DNA from: Halobellus captivus
GTDB taxonomy: Archaea > Halobacteriota > Halobacteria > Halobacteriales > Haloferacaceae
Assembly (NCBI RefSeq): GCF_007655485.1
Contig: NZ_VJXQ01000004.1
Coordinates: forward strand, 43,182 to 107,181
Reading direction: 5' to 3'
DNA length: 64,000 bases
The position numbers and the translations under genes are program-made. The notes below the pieces were generated by a model. The model was not told the origin of the DNA, made no database searches, and saw only the letters and a list, made by a program, of their open reading frames with translations. Positions 55,469 to 64,000 of the stretch are shown here, in pieces (position 1 is the first letter of the stretch; the number at the start of each line of letters is the position of its first letter).

Positions 55469-56695
55469 ATGGTAGATCCGAACCAACCACAGCCGTCATC
55501 GGTGGAACAGCAGCGCCAGTATCAGCAGCCGTCTCAACAGCAGCCCGCCCGGGGACAGTTCACACCCGTGCAGGCGCAGCCCGCGCAGACACAGCCACAA
55601 TCTCCGCAAACACAGCAGCAACAGCCACAATCTCCGCAAACACAGCAACAGCCTCCGCAAACTCAGGCCCAACAGCCGCAGACCCAACAGTCGGAGTTCG
55701 GGCAGGCGTGGGGTGGATCTCAGCAGAATCCTCAGCAGGGGGGACAGCAACCGAATACGCAACAGCCGCAGACCCAGCAATCCGCTCCCCAGCAAACGGG
55801 TTTCCAGCAGCCGAACCCGCAGCAGGGTGCACAGCAGCCGTTCTCCCAGCAGCCGCAGTCGCAGCAGTCGGCGTTCGGGCAGCAGCCCCAGTCGTCGATC
55901 CCACAGTCGGGACCGCAGGGAGCCCAGTCACCGCAACCCCAGCCGTCGGCCCAACCGGGGTCCGGCGGTCAGCAACAGCCCACCCAGCCGTTCGGTCAGG
56001 GAGCGCAGTACACGCCGCCGACGGCGATCCAGCCGCAGTCGCCGGCGGGTCAGCAGTCGGCGGGACAGGCTCAGGGCGCGGCGATGCAGACTCCCGGGTC
56101 CGCATCCAGTAGCTCCCAGGGGCCACAGCCGGTGCAGGTGACCCCCGTTTCGTCGATACCGCCACAGTCGGGTGCGACGATGCAGACCCAGGGGTCCGAA
56201 AATCCCTTCGCCCAGAGCCAACAGACGTTGGGACAGTCCGGACAGCGTATCGGCGGCCAACAGGGTCAGGGGAGCCAGCAGGCCTCGCAGAGCGAATCAA
56301 GTACCGCTGGAGGCCAGCAGGCGATGCTCTTCGGCAGCCAGTACGAACAGTCGGTTCCGCAGGAGGTTCGAGCCGCGATCGAGGATATGAACCACCTCGA
56401 CAACGTCCTCGGATGGGCGAAAACCCGTCTCGCCCAGCGCGGTAACGGATCGGCTACGAGAGCGTGCGAGGATCTCCACGACTGCGCCGAGATGACGAGG
56501 GAGCTTATGATCCGCGACTCCCCGTTCGCGTCTGCCGCAGTCCGCGAACTCCAGCAGACGATTCAGGGCACCTCTCAGGAACTTCAGCAGTACTCCACTG
56601 AACCCGAGGTCCAGGAGGTTCTGAACCGGATCCAGCAGACGAGCGGTTCCATCGAACAGAGCGTCCCGCGACTCCACTCGGGCTCGCTCGCGTAG
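55469..56695 (+). CDS. Gln/Pro-rich disordered protein with a helical C-terminal domain
   Basis: This 408-residue protein is split sharply. Residues about 1-285 are almost only Gln, Pro, Ser, Gly, Ala and Thr with very few charges, a prion-like composition that is strikingly unlike the acidic proteins around it. Residues about 290-408 are a normal helical domain (V-P-Q-E-V-R-A-A-I-E-D-M-N-H-L-D-N-V) with two cysteines in A-C-E-D-L-H-D-C. There is no signal peptide or membrane segment, so it is cytoplasmic. An Hsp20 gene follows after 8 bp. I do not recognise the family. An in-frame ATG at 55430 is an alternative start. Confidence 0.85.
   Translation: MVDPNQPQPSSVEQQRQYQQPSQQQPARGQFTPVQAQPAQTQPQSPQTQQQQPQSPQTQQQPPQTQAQQPQTQQSEFGQAWGGSQQNPQQGGQQPNTQQPQTQQSAPQQTGFQQPNPQQGAQQPFSQQPQSQQSAFGQQPQSSIPQSGPQGAQSPQPQPSAQPGSGGQQQPTQPFGQGAQYTPPTAIQPQSPAGQQSAGQAQGAAMQTPGSASSSSQGPQPVQVTPVSSIPPQSGATMQTQGSENPFAQSQQTLGQSGQRIGGQQGQGSQQASQSESSTAGGQQAMLFGSQYEQSVPQEVRAAIEDMNHLDNVLGWAKTRLAQRGNGSATRACEDLHDCAEMTRELMIRDSPFASAAVRELQQTIQGTSQELQQYSTEPEVQEVLNRIQQTSGSIEQSVPRLHSGSLA
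55591..55646. repeat. 30-bp tandem repeat in the Gln-rich region
   Basis: ACAGCCACAATCTCCGCAAA and the following bases are repeated exactly at 55621, period 30 bp. This is the clearest part of a longer run of CAG/CAA-rich units that encode Q-Q-P-Q-S-P-Q-T. Confidence 0.85.
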
Positions 56696-56703
56696 GTGTC
56701 ACA

Positions 56704-57192
56704 ATGTCATCAGAACCCTACCGACCGCAGACGCCGTACGCACACCCTGGCGGCTGGCCAGCCGAACAACTGTCGGGACAGGCGCAGTCGACGAGTCCCG
56801 ACGCGATGAGCACGCAGTCCGCCGCACTGGAGTCGGCCTCGATCACCTCAACGGGTGGGCTCCCGATGACGCCGACCCCGTCGATCGATCTCATCGAAAA
56901 CACCGACGAGATCTGGGTGTTCATCGACCTTCCGGGGTTCAAGTCCGACGAAATACAACTCGAGGGCGACCCCCGAACGCTTCACGTCAGCGCCTCGCGG
57001 CCGTCCGAGGTCGAGGACGGCAGAAACGTGCTCGTGAACGAACGAGTGGTCCAGATCGACCGGATGATTCAACTTCCGGCCGACGTCGAGATGGACGAGA
57101 TCGACGCCGTCTTTGAGGACGGCGTGTGTAAGATCACGGTTCCGAAAGCGGCCAGTGAACGGTACCGCGAGATAGACATCCGCTCCGAATAA
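56704..57192 (+). CDS. Hsp20/alpha-crystallin small heat-shock protein
   Basis: This 162-residue protein has a Gln/Ser/Pro-rich N-terminal arm of about 50 residues, similar in composition to the protein encoded just upstream. Next is the alpha-crystallin domain (about 60-160): I-D-L-I-E-N-T-D-E-I-W-V and V-F-E-D-G-V-C-K-I-T-V-P, the conserved end strand. It would hold unfolding proteins in soluble form. The start is 8 bp after the Gln-rich gene, with GGTG as a weak ribosome binding site, so the pair is an operon. It may be the dedicated chaperone of that protein. Confidence 0.9.
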   Translation: MSSEPYRPQTPYAHPGGWPAEQLSGQAQSTSPDAMSTQSAALESASITSTGGLPMTPTPSIDLIENTDEIWVFIDLPGFKSDEIQLEGDPRTLHVSASRPSEVEDGRNVLVNERVVQIDRMIQLPADVEMDEIDAVFEDGVCKITVPKAASERYREIDIRSE

Positions 57193-57266
57193 CGGCGGCG
57201 ACGGCGCACCCGAGCGCCGTCAGTCTCCCGTATCCGACCCTGTGGCGAAGTATCGAGACATCCGAT

Positions 57267-59174
57267 GTGACGATATCCAGCGACCGGCGATCATCGAAGC
57301 CGTCCGGAGGATACAGCTCTCTTATCCGCCGACTGTACGCCGAGTACGGTGTTAGCCACCGGCGATACGCTGTCGTCGGGGTTTTCGCAACTCTCGTTGG
57401 TAGAGTGCTCGGGCTCCTGCCAGCGTTCATCATCGGCCTCGCAGTCGACGCCGTGTTCCTCGGAGAGCGGACCTTCGTCCTCCCGCTCGTCCCGGTCGAG
57501 TGGATCCCGGAACTACCGGTCGCGCAGTTACGGCTGTCGATCCTCATCCTGTTGGCGGCGACCTCGCTCGGCGCCGTCGTCTCATGGATCGAAGACTGGT
57601 GCTGGAGCGTCTTCGCCCAGCGAATCCAGCGAAGCGTTCGCGTCGATGCCTACGCTGGACTGCAGCGCCAGGAGCTGCAGTACTTCACCCGCCGTCGAAC
57701 AGGCGATCTGATGAGCGTCCTCAACAGCGACATCAACGCCTTGGAGACGTTTCTGAAGGACGGCCTGAGCGCGACGTTCTGGATCCTCGCGACGGTCGGC
57801 GGAATCGGGGTGATTCTCGCGACGCTGAACCTCCCGTTGACGGTGCTCACGCTCCTTCCGATCCCGGTTCTCGCGGCGTTTACGCTACTTTTCACGCGAG
57901 TGATCGAGCCGCGGTATCTCTCCGTTCGCGAGGAGATCGGCGAACTGAGCGCGCGTTTGGAAAACAGCATCTCGGGAATCGAGACGATCAAGACCCAGCA
58001 CGCTGAGGAGTTTGAGGTCGAGCGGTTACGGGACGCGGCCGAAGACTACCTTCGAGCACAACTCTCGGCCGTTCGCGCGCAGATCACGTACTTTCCTGGA
58101 CTCTCCGTCATCTCCGGAGTCGGTTTCGCGGCGACGTTCCTCGTCGGCGGCTTCTGGGTACTCGAAATCCCGGTGTTTGGCCTGTATCAGCCGCTCGCAC
58201 CCGGGGAGTTCGTGACATTTCTCATCTACGCCCAGCAGTTCGTCTGGCCGATCATCCGCCTCGGCGACGTCGTCGACGATTACGAGCGCGCGAAGACGGC
58301 GAGCATCCGAATCGACGCCGTCCTCTCCCGCAAACCACGGATTCGGGATGCGACGACCGCGACTCCGCTAGTCATTACGGAGGGCGCGGTCAGCGTCGAC
58401 GACGTCACGTTCGGCTACGCCGAAAGAGAGACCCTCCGAGAGATATACATCGAGGTGCCGGGCGGTGACACGGTCGGGATCGTGGGTCCAACGGGTGCGG
58501 GAAAATCAACGCTCTTGAAACTGCTCGCGCGGCTCTACGACACCGACGCTGGCGAAATCAGAATCGATGGGCAGGATATCAGAGAGGTGACAATCGAGAG
58601 TCTCAGGCGTTCTATCGGGTACGTCAGTCAGGAACCGTTCCTGTTTTTCGGTACTGTCCGCGAAAACATTCGATACGGCTCCTTCGATGCGACCGATCGG
58701 GAAGTCGAACGAGCCGCTCGGCACGCCCAGGTTCACGAGTTCGTTCGACGACTCCCCGACGGCTACGACACCCTTGTCGGCGAGCGCGGAGTGAAACTGT
58801 CCGCGGGCCAACGCCAACGGATCACGATCGCGCGAACGATCCTGAAAGATCCCCCGATATTGCTGTTAGACGAAGCGACGAGCGCCCTCGATACGGAAAC
58901 CGAGGCGCTCATTCAGTCGAGTCTCGGAGGTTTCACCACGGAGCGAACGACGTTCGTCGTCGCCCACCGACTGTCGACAGTTCGACACGCAGATCGAATT
59001 CTCGTCCTCGATGATGGGGCGGTCGTCGAGGACGGTACCCACCGGGACTTGCTGAGCGAGAACGGTCTGTACGCGAACCTCTGGCGGGTCCAGATCGGTG
59101 ATATCGGTTCGCTCCCCAGTGAGTTTCTCCGGCGGGCGCTCCAACGCGAGACGACTCCCGACCGCGACGAGTGA
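57267..59174 (+). CDS. ABC exporter, fused permease-ATPase
   Basis: This 635-residue protein starts at a GTG. Residues about 30-350 hold six helices of a type 1 exporter (ABC transmembrane domain). The ATPase (about 370-610) has Walker A G-P-T-G-A-G-K-S-T, the signature L-S-A-G-Q-R and Walker B L-L-L-D-E-A-T-S-A-L-D, then the H-loop V-A-H-R-L-S. It would work as a homodimer, exporting lipids, drugs or peptides. It lies 74 bp after the Hsp20 gene, so a link to the Gln-rich protein is possible but not shown. Confidence 0.92.
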   Translation: MTISSDRRSSKPSGGYSSLIRRLYAEYGVSHRRYAVVGVFATLVGRVLGLLPAFIIGLAVDAVFLGERTFVLPLVPVEWIPELPVAQLRLSILILLAATSLGAVVSWIEDWCWSVFAQRIQRSVRVDAYAGLQRQELQYFTRRRTGDLMSVLNSDINALETFLKDGLSATFWILATVGGIGVILATLNLPLTVLTLLPIPVLAAFTLLFTRVIEPRYLSVREEIGELSARLENSISGIETIKTQHAEEFEVERLRDAAEDYLRAQLSAVRAQITYFPGLSVISGVGFAATFLVGGFWVLEIPVFGLYQPLAPGEFVTFLIYAQQFVWPIIRLGDVVDDYERAKTASIRIDAVLSRKPRIRDATTATPLVITEGAVSVDDVTFGYAERETLREIYIEVPGGDTVGIVGPTGAGKSTLLKLLARLYDTDAGEIRIDGQDIREVTIESLRRSIGYVSQEPFLFFGTVRENIRYGSFDATDREVERAARHAQVHEFVRRLPDGYDTLVGERGVKLSAGQRQRITIARTILKDPPILLLDEATSALDTETEALIQSSLGGFTTERTTFVVAHRLSTVRHADRILVLDDGAVVEDGTHRDLLSENGLYANLWRVQIGDIGSLPSEFLRRALQRETTPDRDE

Positions 59175-59840
59175 GTGCTGTTCGGGCATCGCTTCCTTCA
59201 CGCCTCGAACGCCCCATTCTCGCCCTGTTTCGGTTTGGTCTTCTCAATATCCGCCGCTTCATCTCCCATTTGTACTATCTTTTCGTATCTCTGCTTTCTT
59301 CGGTTGAGTCGCTGACGCACGCTTCCGACCGTGGTCCGAACGCTCCCCCGAGTGGCCGAGTTCTGGTCACTGTGATCGACGAGACTGGGGAGAGACTGGT
59401 ATGCATTCCCGATTTCGAGTGCCAACCCATCACTAATATATACATATTAAAAATATGAGTGTTCAAATCATTTCATTTTTAAATCGTCTATCCACTCGAT
59501 ATATCCCTGAAAAATACTCATTTAACACGCTCAGATTTAGTAGTGTATTTGTGATATCTTAGATCATAATGAGTAATATACACTTACCGCTTTTACACCT
59601 TGCTCTACCCGTGGAGTTCTATGTTATTCAATACTAACTGAATATAATGAATACAACTGGTGAACACAACTAGTGAATTTATTCAGTGAACACAATTGAT
59701 GATTGTGCATATCCACTCGTACTCCCCCACGTATTGTTTGTTATCGTGCGGTAGGTCGCCGTCCCCTATTGCGAACGCGATCAGGCACCGACTGAAAACC
59801 AAAGTTCGTATATCGGCGCAACCGCGTATGGGTACACAAG
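59175..59840. other. AT-rich intergenic island
   Basis: About 660 bases have far lower G+C than the neighbours from 59440 on. A minus-strand frame at 59198-59425 (75 codons) is basic and not family-like. The island holds the 13-bp repeats at 59649-59700 and a TATA-like CGTATATCG (59806-59814) about 31 nt before proC. No gene is supported. Confidence 0.65.
59649..59700. repeat. 13-bp imperfect tandem repeat, four copies
   Basis: Four 13-bp units follow one another from 59649: GAATACAACTGGT, GAACACAACTAGT, GAATTTATTCAGT, GAACACAATTGAT. Each starts with GAA and ends with a GT or AT. They lie about 140-190 bp before proC and may be binding sites for a regulator or leftover slippage. Confidence 0.75.
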
Positions 59841-60614
59841 ATGATCGACGTCAGCGTAATCGGCTGTGGAAATATGGGCGGTGCCCTCATCACGGGGCTC
59901 TCCCAGGCTGGTGGGTACAAGATCACTGCCTACGACGTGGACCCGAACGCATTCGAGCGGATCGAAGCGTACGCGGACCGGACGACAACCGACCTCGACG
60001 ACGTTCGCGACTCCGAAGTCGTCGTCATCGCTGTCAAACCGGACATCGTCCCGTTGGTACTCGACGATCTGGAACTCACGGCCGATCAGACGCTCGTCAC
60101 GATTGCGGCTGGCGTCTCGAAGGCGGTCGTGGAGGCGGAGACGGAGGCGACAGTCGTCCGGATTATGCCGAATCTGGCTGCGAGAACGCGCAATATGGCG
60201 GCCGCCGTCGCGTGGGACGCACCGGACGAGCACGTCGAACAGATGCTCTCGGACCTCGGTTCGTTCGTCGTCATCGACGAGGATCTGATGGACGTCGCCA
60301 CCGCGCTGAACGGCAGCGGCCCGGCGTTCGTGTTCTACCTCATCGGCGCGATGCAGCAGCGCGCCGTCGACGAGGGGATGGACGCGGAGAAAGCGCGCGT
60401 TCTCGCCGCACAGACGTTCAAAGGAGCCGCCGAGACCGTGCTGCGCTCCGACGAATCGATCGAGGATCTCATCGACGCCGTCTGCTCGCCGGGGGGAACG
60501 ACGATCGAGGGGATGGAAGTGCTGTGGGACAGCGACGTCGAGGACGTCGTCGGCGACGCGCTGAGTGCCGCCGCGCGCCGCTCGGCGGAACTCGCCGAGG
60601 AAGCCGAGAAATGA
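59841..60614 (+). CDS. proC: Pyrroline-5-carboxylate reductase
   Basis: This 257-residue protein has the Rossmann motif I-G-C-G-N-M-G-G-A at residue 7 and the family signature near residue 220 (S-P-G-G-T-T-I-E-G). It reduces pyrroline-5-carboxylate to proline with NAD(P)H, the last step of proline synthesis. The start is the first ATG after a TATA-like element. The stop overlaps the proB start (ATGA), so the two are coupled. Confidence 0.95.
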   Translation: MIDVSVIGCGNMGGALITGLSQAGGYKITAYDVDPNAFERIEAYADRTTTDLDDVRDSEVVVIAVKPDIVPLVLDDLELTADQTLVTIAAGVSKAVVEAETEATVVRIMPNLAARTRNMAAAVAWDAPDEHVEQMLSDLGSFVVIDEDLMDVATALNGSGPAFVFYLIGAMQQRAVDEGMDAEKARVLAAQTFKGAAETVLRSDESIEDLIDAVCSPGGTTIEGMEVLWDSDVEDVVGDALSAAARRSAELAEEAEK

Positions 60615-61438
60615 GCGGGGCCGTCACCTCCTCGGAAGTCGCGTCGGCCCGCCGACTCGCGGCGAACGCCGGTCGCGTCGTCGTCAAGGCGGGGACGAAC
60701 TCCCTGACCGACGAGACGTCGAACCTGGACGACGACAAACTCGATAAGCTCGTCGACGACGTCGCCGGGCTCGTCGAGCGCGGCAAGGAGGTCATTCTCG
60801 TCTCCTCCGGCGCTGTCGGTGCCGGAAAGGGCCGAATCGGCTTCGATCCCGAGGACACCGTCGAGGAGTCGCAGGCGCTCTCGACCATCGGACAGAGCCA
60901 CCTGATGCGACGCTACACCGAGAGCTTCGAGCGGTACGGCCTGACGGTCGCTCAGATTCTCGTCACCGAACACGACCTCGACGACACCGATCGATTCACC
61001 AACTTCAAGAACACGATCGACACCCTGCTGGAGTGGGGCGTCGTCCCGATCGTCAACGAGAACGACGCCGTCGCGACGGAGGAGATCCGAATCGGCGACA
61101 ACGATATGATCTCCTCGTCGATCGCGATCGGCGTCGACGCCGACCTGCTCGTCACGCTCACCGACGTCGGTGGCGTCTACACGGGCAACCCCAAGCGGGA
61201 CGCCGACGCAGAACGCATCGAAGCCGTCGGTCGGAACTACGACGAGGTCGAGCGGATCATCGAGAAAACCGCAAGCGACTCCTTCGGCGGCATCCGAACG
61301 AAGGTACAGGGGGCGCGAACGGTGAGCGAACACGGTCGCCCCGCGATCATCGCTCGCTCGACAGAACCCGACGTGCTCGAACAGGTCGCGACGGAGCGGT
61401 CCGTCGGAACCATCTTCATCCCGGTCAACGGTGAGTGA
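60611..61438 (+). CDS. proB: Glutamate 5-kinase
   Basis: This 275-residue protein is an amino-acid kinase: V-V-K-A-G-T-N-S near residue 24, V-S-S-G-A-V-G-A-G near residue 60 and I-V-N-E-N-D-A-V near residue 145. The PUA domain found at the C-terminus of bacterial ProB is absent, so proline feedback control may differ. It phosphorylates glutamate, the first step of the route. It starts inside the proC stop codon. Confidence 0.94.
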   Translation: MSGAVTSSEVASARRLAANAGRVVVKAGTNSLTDETSNLDDDKLDKLVDDVAGLVERGKEVILVSSGAVGAGKGRIGFDPEDTVEESQALSTIGQSHLMRRYTESFERYGLTVAQILVTEHDLDDTDRFTNFKNTIDTLLEWGVVPIVNENDAVATEEIRIGDNDMISSSIAIGVDADLLVTLTDVGGVYTGNPKRDADAERIEAVGRNYDEVERIIEKTASDSFGGIRTKVQGARTVSEHGRPAIIARSTEPDVLEQVATERSVGTIFIPVNGE

Positions 61439-61445
61439 ACCAACG

Positions 61446-62801
61446 ATGACTGAACACACCACGACGGCCGAGAAATCGGCCGAGACGAAAGTGACTGAGG
61501 CACAGTCCGCGGCACTGGAACTGGCGAACCTCTCGGAAACGACGCGAAACGACGCGCTTTACGCCATTGCCGACGCAATCGAGGCCAACTGCGAGGCGAT
61601 CCTCGAAGCCAACGCGAAGGATGTCGCGGCTGGCGAGGAACTCCTCGAAGCGGGCGAGTACAGCCAGGCGTTCGTCGATCGACTGAAACTCTCCGAATCG
61701 AAACTCGAGAGCATCGCCGAGATGGTGCGCAGCGTCGCCGCGCAGGCGGACCCGCTCGGGCGGACGCTCCAAGCGCGTCGGCTCGACGAGGACCTCGAAC
61801 TGTACAAGCTGGCCGTCCCGATTGGCGTGTTGGGAACGGTCTTCGAGTCCCGGCCGGACGCCCTCGTGCAGATCGCCGCGCTCAGCCTGAAATCGGGGAA
61901 CGCCGTCATTCTGAAGGGCGGCAGCGAGGCGGCCCACTCGAACCGGGTCCTCTACGACACCATCGTCGATGCGGTCTCCGACGCACCCGACGGCTGGGCG
62001 CAGCTCATCGAGGCCCGCGAGGACGTCGAGACCCTGCTCGAACGAGACGACGCCGTCGACCTGCTTATGCCCCGCGGAAGTTCGGAGTTCGTCAGCTACG
62101 TCGAGGACAACACGAAAATCCCCGTGCTCGGCCACACCGAAGGCATCTGTCACATCTTCGTCGACGAGGACGCGGACCTCGAAATGGCCTCGGACGTCGC
62201 GTTCGACGCGAAGGTGCAGTATCCCGCCGTCTGCAACGCCGTCGAAACGCTGCTCGTCGACGAGTCGGCCGCTGCGGACTTCCTCCCCGGACTCGCGGAC
62301 CGATACCGCGAGGCCGACGTCGAACTCCGCGGCGACGAGCGCGCGCGAGAGATTACCGAAATGAAGGCCGCGACCGACGCGGACTGGGACACCGAGTACG
62401 GCGATCTCGTCCTGGCGATCAAGGTCGTCGACTCACTGGAGGACGCGATCGGTCACATCAACGCGCACGGCTCGAAGCACACCGAATCGATCGTCACCGA
62501 AACACCGGACCACGCCGAACAGTTTATGCGTCGCATCGACGCCGCGAGCGTCTTCCACAACGCCTCGACGCGCTTCGCCGACGGCTACCGCTTCGGTCTG
62601 GGCGCGGAGGTCGGCATCAGCACCGGAAAGACGCACGCCCGCGGTCCCGTCGGCCTCGAAGGCCTGACGACGTACAAGTACCACCTCGAAGGCGACGGCC
62701 AGCTCGTCGCGACCTACGCGGGTGAGAACGCGAAGCCGTTCCTCCACGAGGACTTCGCTGGCGAGTGGACTCCCGGTCGACTCTCAGGCGACCAATCGTA
62801 A
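61446..62801 (+). CDS. proA: Glutamate-5-semialdehyde dehydrogenase
   Basis: This 451-residue aldehyde-dehydrogenase-superfamily protein has the nucleotide-binding region L-G-T-V-F-E-S-R-P-D near residue 123. The catalytic cysteine is in Q-Y-P-A-V-C-N-A. It reduces glutamyl-5-phosphate. It is the third gene of the proline operon, starting 7 bp after proB; an upstream in-frame GTG (61431) would overlap the proB stop. The order proC-proB-proA puts the last enzyme first. Confidence 0.94.
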   Translation: MTEHTTTAEKSAETKVTEAQSAALELANLSETTRNDALYAIADAIEANCEAILEANAKDVAAGEELLEAGEYSQAFVDRLKLSESKLESIAEMVRSVAAQADPLGRTLQARRLDEDLELYKLAVPIGVLGTVFESRPDALVQIAALSLKSGNAVILKGGSEAAHSNRVLYDTIVDAVSDAPDGWAQLIEAREDVETLLERDDAVDLLMPRGSSEFVSYVEDNTKIPVLGHTEGICHIFVDEDADLEMASDVAFDAKVQYPAVCNAVETLLVDESAAADFLPGLADRYREADVELRGDERAREITEMKAATDADWDTEYGDLVLAIKVVDSLEDAIGHINAHGSKHTESIVTETPDHAEQFMRRIDAASVFHNASTRFADGYRFGLGAEVGISTGKTHARGPVGLEGLTTYKYHLEGDGQLVATYAGENAKPFLHEDFAGEWTPGRLSGDQS

Positions 62802-62806
62802 TCGGT

Positions 62807-63109
62807 TCACGCCTCCGGGTGCGAATCGGATTCCGGGTCTGCGTCGCTTTCTGACTCCTGGATTTCATCGATCCGCTCCTGCAACTCTTCGAGTGCCGGT
62901 TCATCGACCGTGCCCCAGTACGCGACGAGGATGATCGAAAGGAGGAATACGACCCCCCAGCCCAGCGTCGCGTACCCATCGGGGACGTAGAGGCCGAAGA
63001 TGCCGTCAATGACGCCTTCCAAGGAGAACACGATGATGACGGGGCCGACGACGTCTCGGGGCAGAAAGTGATCGAGATATGCCTTCAGTACTGTCAGATC
63101 CGGGGCCAT
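62807..63109 (-). CDS. Small two-TM membrane protein
   Basis: This 100-residue protein has two predicted helices (about 20-40 and 47-64) and an acidic Glu/Ser/Asp-rich tail with a short coiled-coil-like L-E-E-L-Q-E-R-I. It is convergent with proA. The family is unknown to me, but the composition is typically haloarchaeal. Confidence 0.75.
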   Translation of the reverse strand: MAPDLTVLKAYLDHFLPRDVVGPVIIVFSLEGVIDGIFGLYVPDGYATLGWGVVFLLSIILVAYWGTVDEPALEELQERIDEIQESESDADPESDSHPEA

Positions 63110-63158
63110 ACCCGCTCACTCCAGCCGGTTCGGGTAAATAGTTGCGCTCTCGGAGAGA

Positions 63159-63695
63159 TCACGCGGCGGATCGAATCAGTTCCTCGAACTTCTCTCGCAC
63201 CGTTTCGACCTTTGGCGCGGCGTGCATCCGACAGTACGCGTCTTTCGGATTCTTCTCGAAGTAATCCTGATGGTGCTCTTCTGCGGGCCAGAACTTCTCG
63301 AGGGATTCGATCTCTGTCACGACCTCGTCGTCGTACTCCGCATCGAGCGCGTCGACGTACGCCTCCGCCTGTCGTTTCTGTTCGTCGTCGTGATAGAGCA
63401 CGATCGATCGGTACTGCGAGCCGACGTCGGGTCCCTGTCGGTTCAGTTGCGTCGGATCGTGGGTCGCGAAGAACACCTCCAGTAGCTCGGCGTACTCGAC
63501 GACGTCGTTGTCGAACTCGACCTGCACGACCTCCGCGTGACCGGTGGTGCCCGAACAGACCTCCCGATACGTCGGGTTCTGGGTATCACCGCCCGCGTAA
63601 CCCGACGTCACCGACTCGACGCCAGCGAGTTCCTTCATCGCCGCTTCGGTACACCAGAAACACCCGCCGCCGAACGTCGCCGTTTCGATCGCCAT
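63159..63695 (-). CDS. msrA: Peptide methionine sulfoxide reductase A
   Basis: This 178-residue protein has the MsrA start motif F-G-G-G-C-F-W-C-T-E (Cys12 is the active-site nucleophile) and G-T-T-G-H-A-E-V-V-Q-V. It repairs methionine-S-sulfoxide in proteins after oxidative damage. The ATG at 63695 is chosen because it sits directly before the conserved motif, while the longer frame adds 50 basic residues. Confidence 0.94.
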   Translation of the reverse strand: MAIETATFGGGCFWCTEAAMKELAGVESVTSGYAGGDTQNPTYREVCSGTTGHAEVVQVEFDNDVVEYAELLEVFFATHDPTQLNRQGPDVGSQYRSIVLYHDDEQKRQAEAYVDALDAEYDDEVVTEIESLEKFWPAEEHHQDYFEKNPKDAYCRMHAAPKVETVREKFEELIRSAA

Positions 63696-64000
63696 ACCAG
63701 CAGTTGGACCCGAGTTCGTATGTACTTGACGCGGGGCTCCGTCGGAGGGTTCGAAACGGCCGTGACGCCGACGAAATCGAGTGCGCCGCCAACGCAGATC
63801 GATCGTATGCGTGCGGAGGGTTATATACGAAGGGGCGGCCAGCACCTCCGTGATCTGACCGTCGCCCCACGTCGCTTCGCGGTTGTTCGGTACACCGACG
63901 TGGGATCGAGGACTGTCGCCGCACTCCGTCAGCGCGACCGCCTCAGCGCGTGCCGACTGTTCGCCAATACGCCGGTTCGCGACTCGCGCGTATCGAGGGC
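63696..64000. other. Right end of the window without a supported gene
   Basis: About 300 bases upstream of msrA. TTATATACG (63820-63828) is a TATA-like string. Short frames at the edge have no recognisable pattern, so any gene here would start beyond the window. Confidence 0.5.

Noticed and set aside
59198-59425. A 75-codon minus-strand frame in the AT-rich island
   Set aside because: Basic, no recognised pattern and no promoter; kept out of the annotation.

Overview
The window is chromosomal DNA from a halophilic archaeon (class Halobacteria). The evidence is high G+C with a strong GAC/GAG/GTC codon bias, acidic proteins, many Tat signal peptides running into a lipobox (TAXI receptor, SCO, two substrate-binding or beta-helix lipoproteins, a DUF4397 protein), archaeal TATA boxes about 25-35 nt before start codons, and haloarchaeal families such as the bat-type HTH regulator. 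I see no rRNA, tRNA, integrase, transposase or CRISPR array. The genus cannot be settled from the sequence alone.

Layout. 1-7.2 kb: a RimK-like ATP-grasp/aspartyl-protease fusion, a GcvT/DmdA-like demethylase, a 7TM histidine kinase, a small membrane protein, a polypyrimidine tract, a MOSC protein and a bat-type HTH regulator. 7.3-11.8 kb: a TAXI-type TRAP transporter operon (receptor, DUF1850, fused permease). 12.2-15.4 kb: an aldo/keto reductase divergent from an arsR-acr3-arsC arsenic resistance operon. 15.5-24.7 kb: a class V aminotransferase, a DUF457 membrane protein, a very large secreted FG-GAP propeller plus beta-helix protein, a CaCA antiporter, and an ATP-type PEP carboxykinase gene that is frameshifted. 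25.1-29 kb: KDPG aldolase, then a SCO-TlpA-CcdA-VOC run that looks like thiol/cuproprotein maturation. 29-35.3 kb: a Zn/Cd-type P1B ATPase, a three-gene cluster (MDR dehydrogenase, a PTPS-fold protein without the usual catalytic residues, a methyltransferase), and DUF1028. 35.3-41 kb: a complete peptide-type ABC importer.

41-52 kb is a cell-surface block: a GT2 glycosyltransferase, a CMAH-like metallo-beta-lactamase-fold protein, a Gfo/Idh/MocA oxidoreductase, a GT-C-like multi-spanning protein, and two related secreted beta-helix proteins, one of them directly behind a winged-helix regulator. 52-59 kb holds extracellular repeat proteins (DUF4397, CARDB) and an unusual pair: a protein with about 285 nearly uncharged Gln/Pro/Ser-rich residues and a helical C-terminal domain, followed 8 bp later by an Hsp20 chaperone and then an ABC exporter. 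59.8-62.8 kb is a proC-proB-proA proline operon, followed by a small membrane protein and msrA.

The best leads for something undescribed are the Gln-rich protein/Hsp20 pair, the dehydrogenase/altered-PTPS/methyltransferase cluster, and the FG-GAP/beta-helix surface protein. Most other genes belong to known families. Start codons were chosen by ATG/GTG position, overlap with neighbours and TATA spacing; several remain uncertain and are marked.
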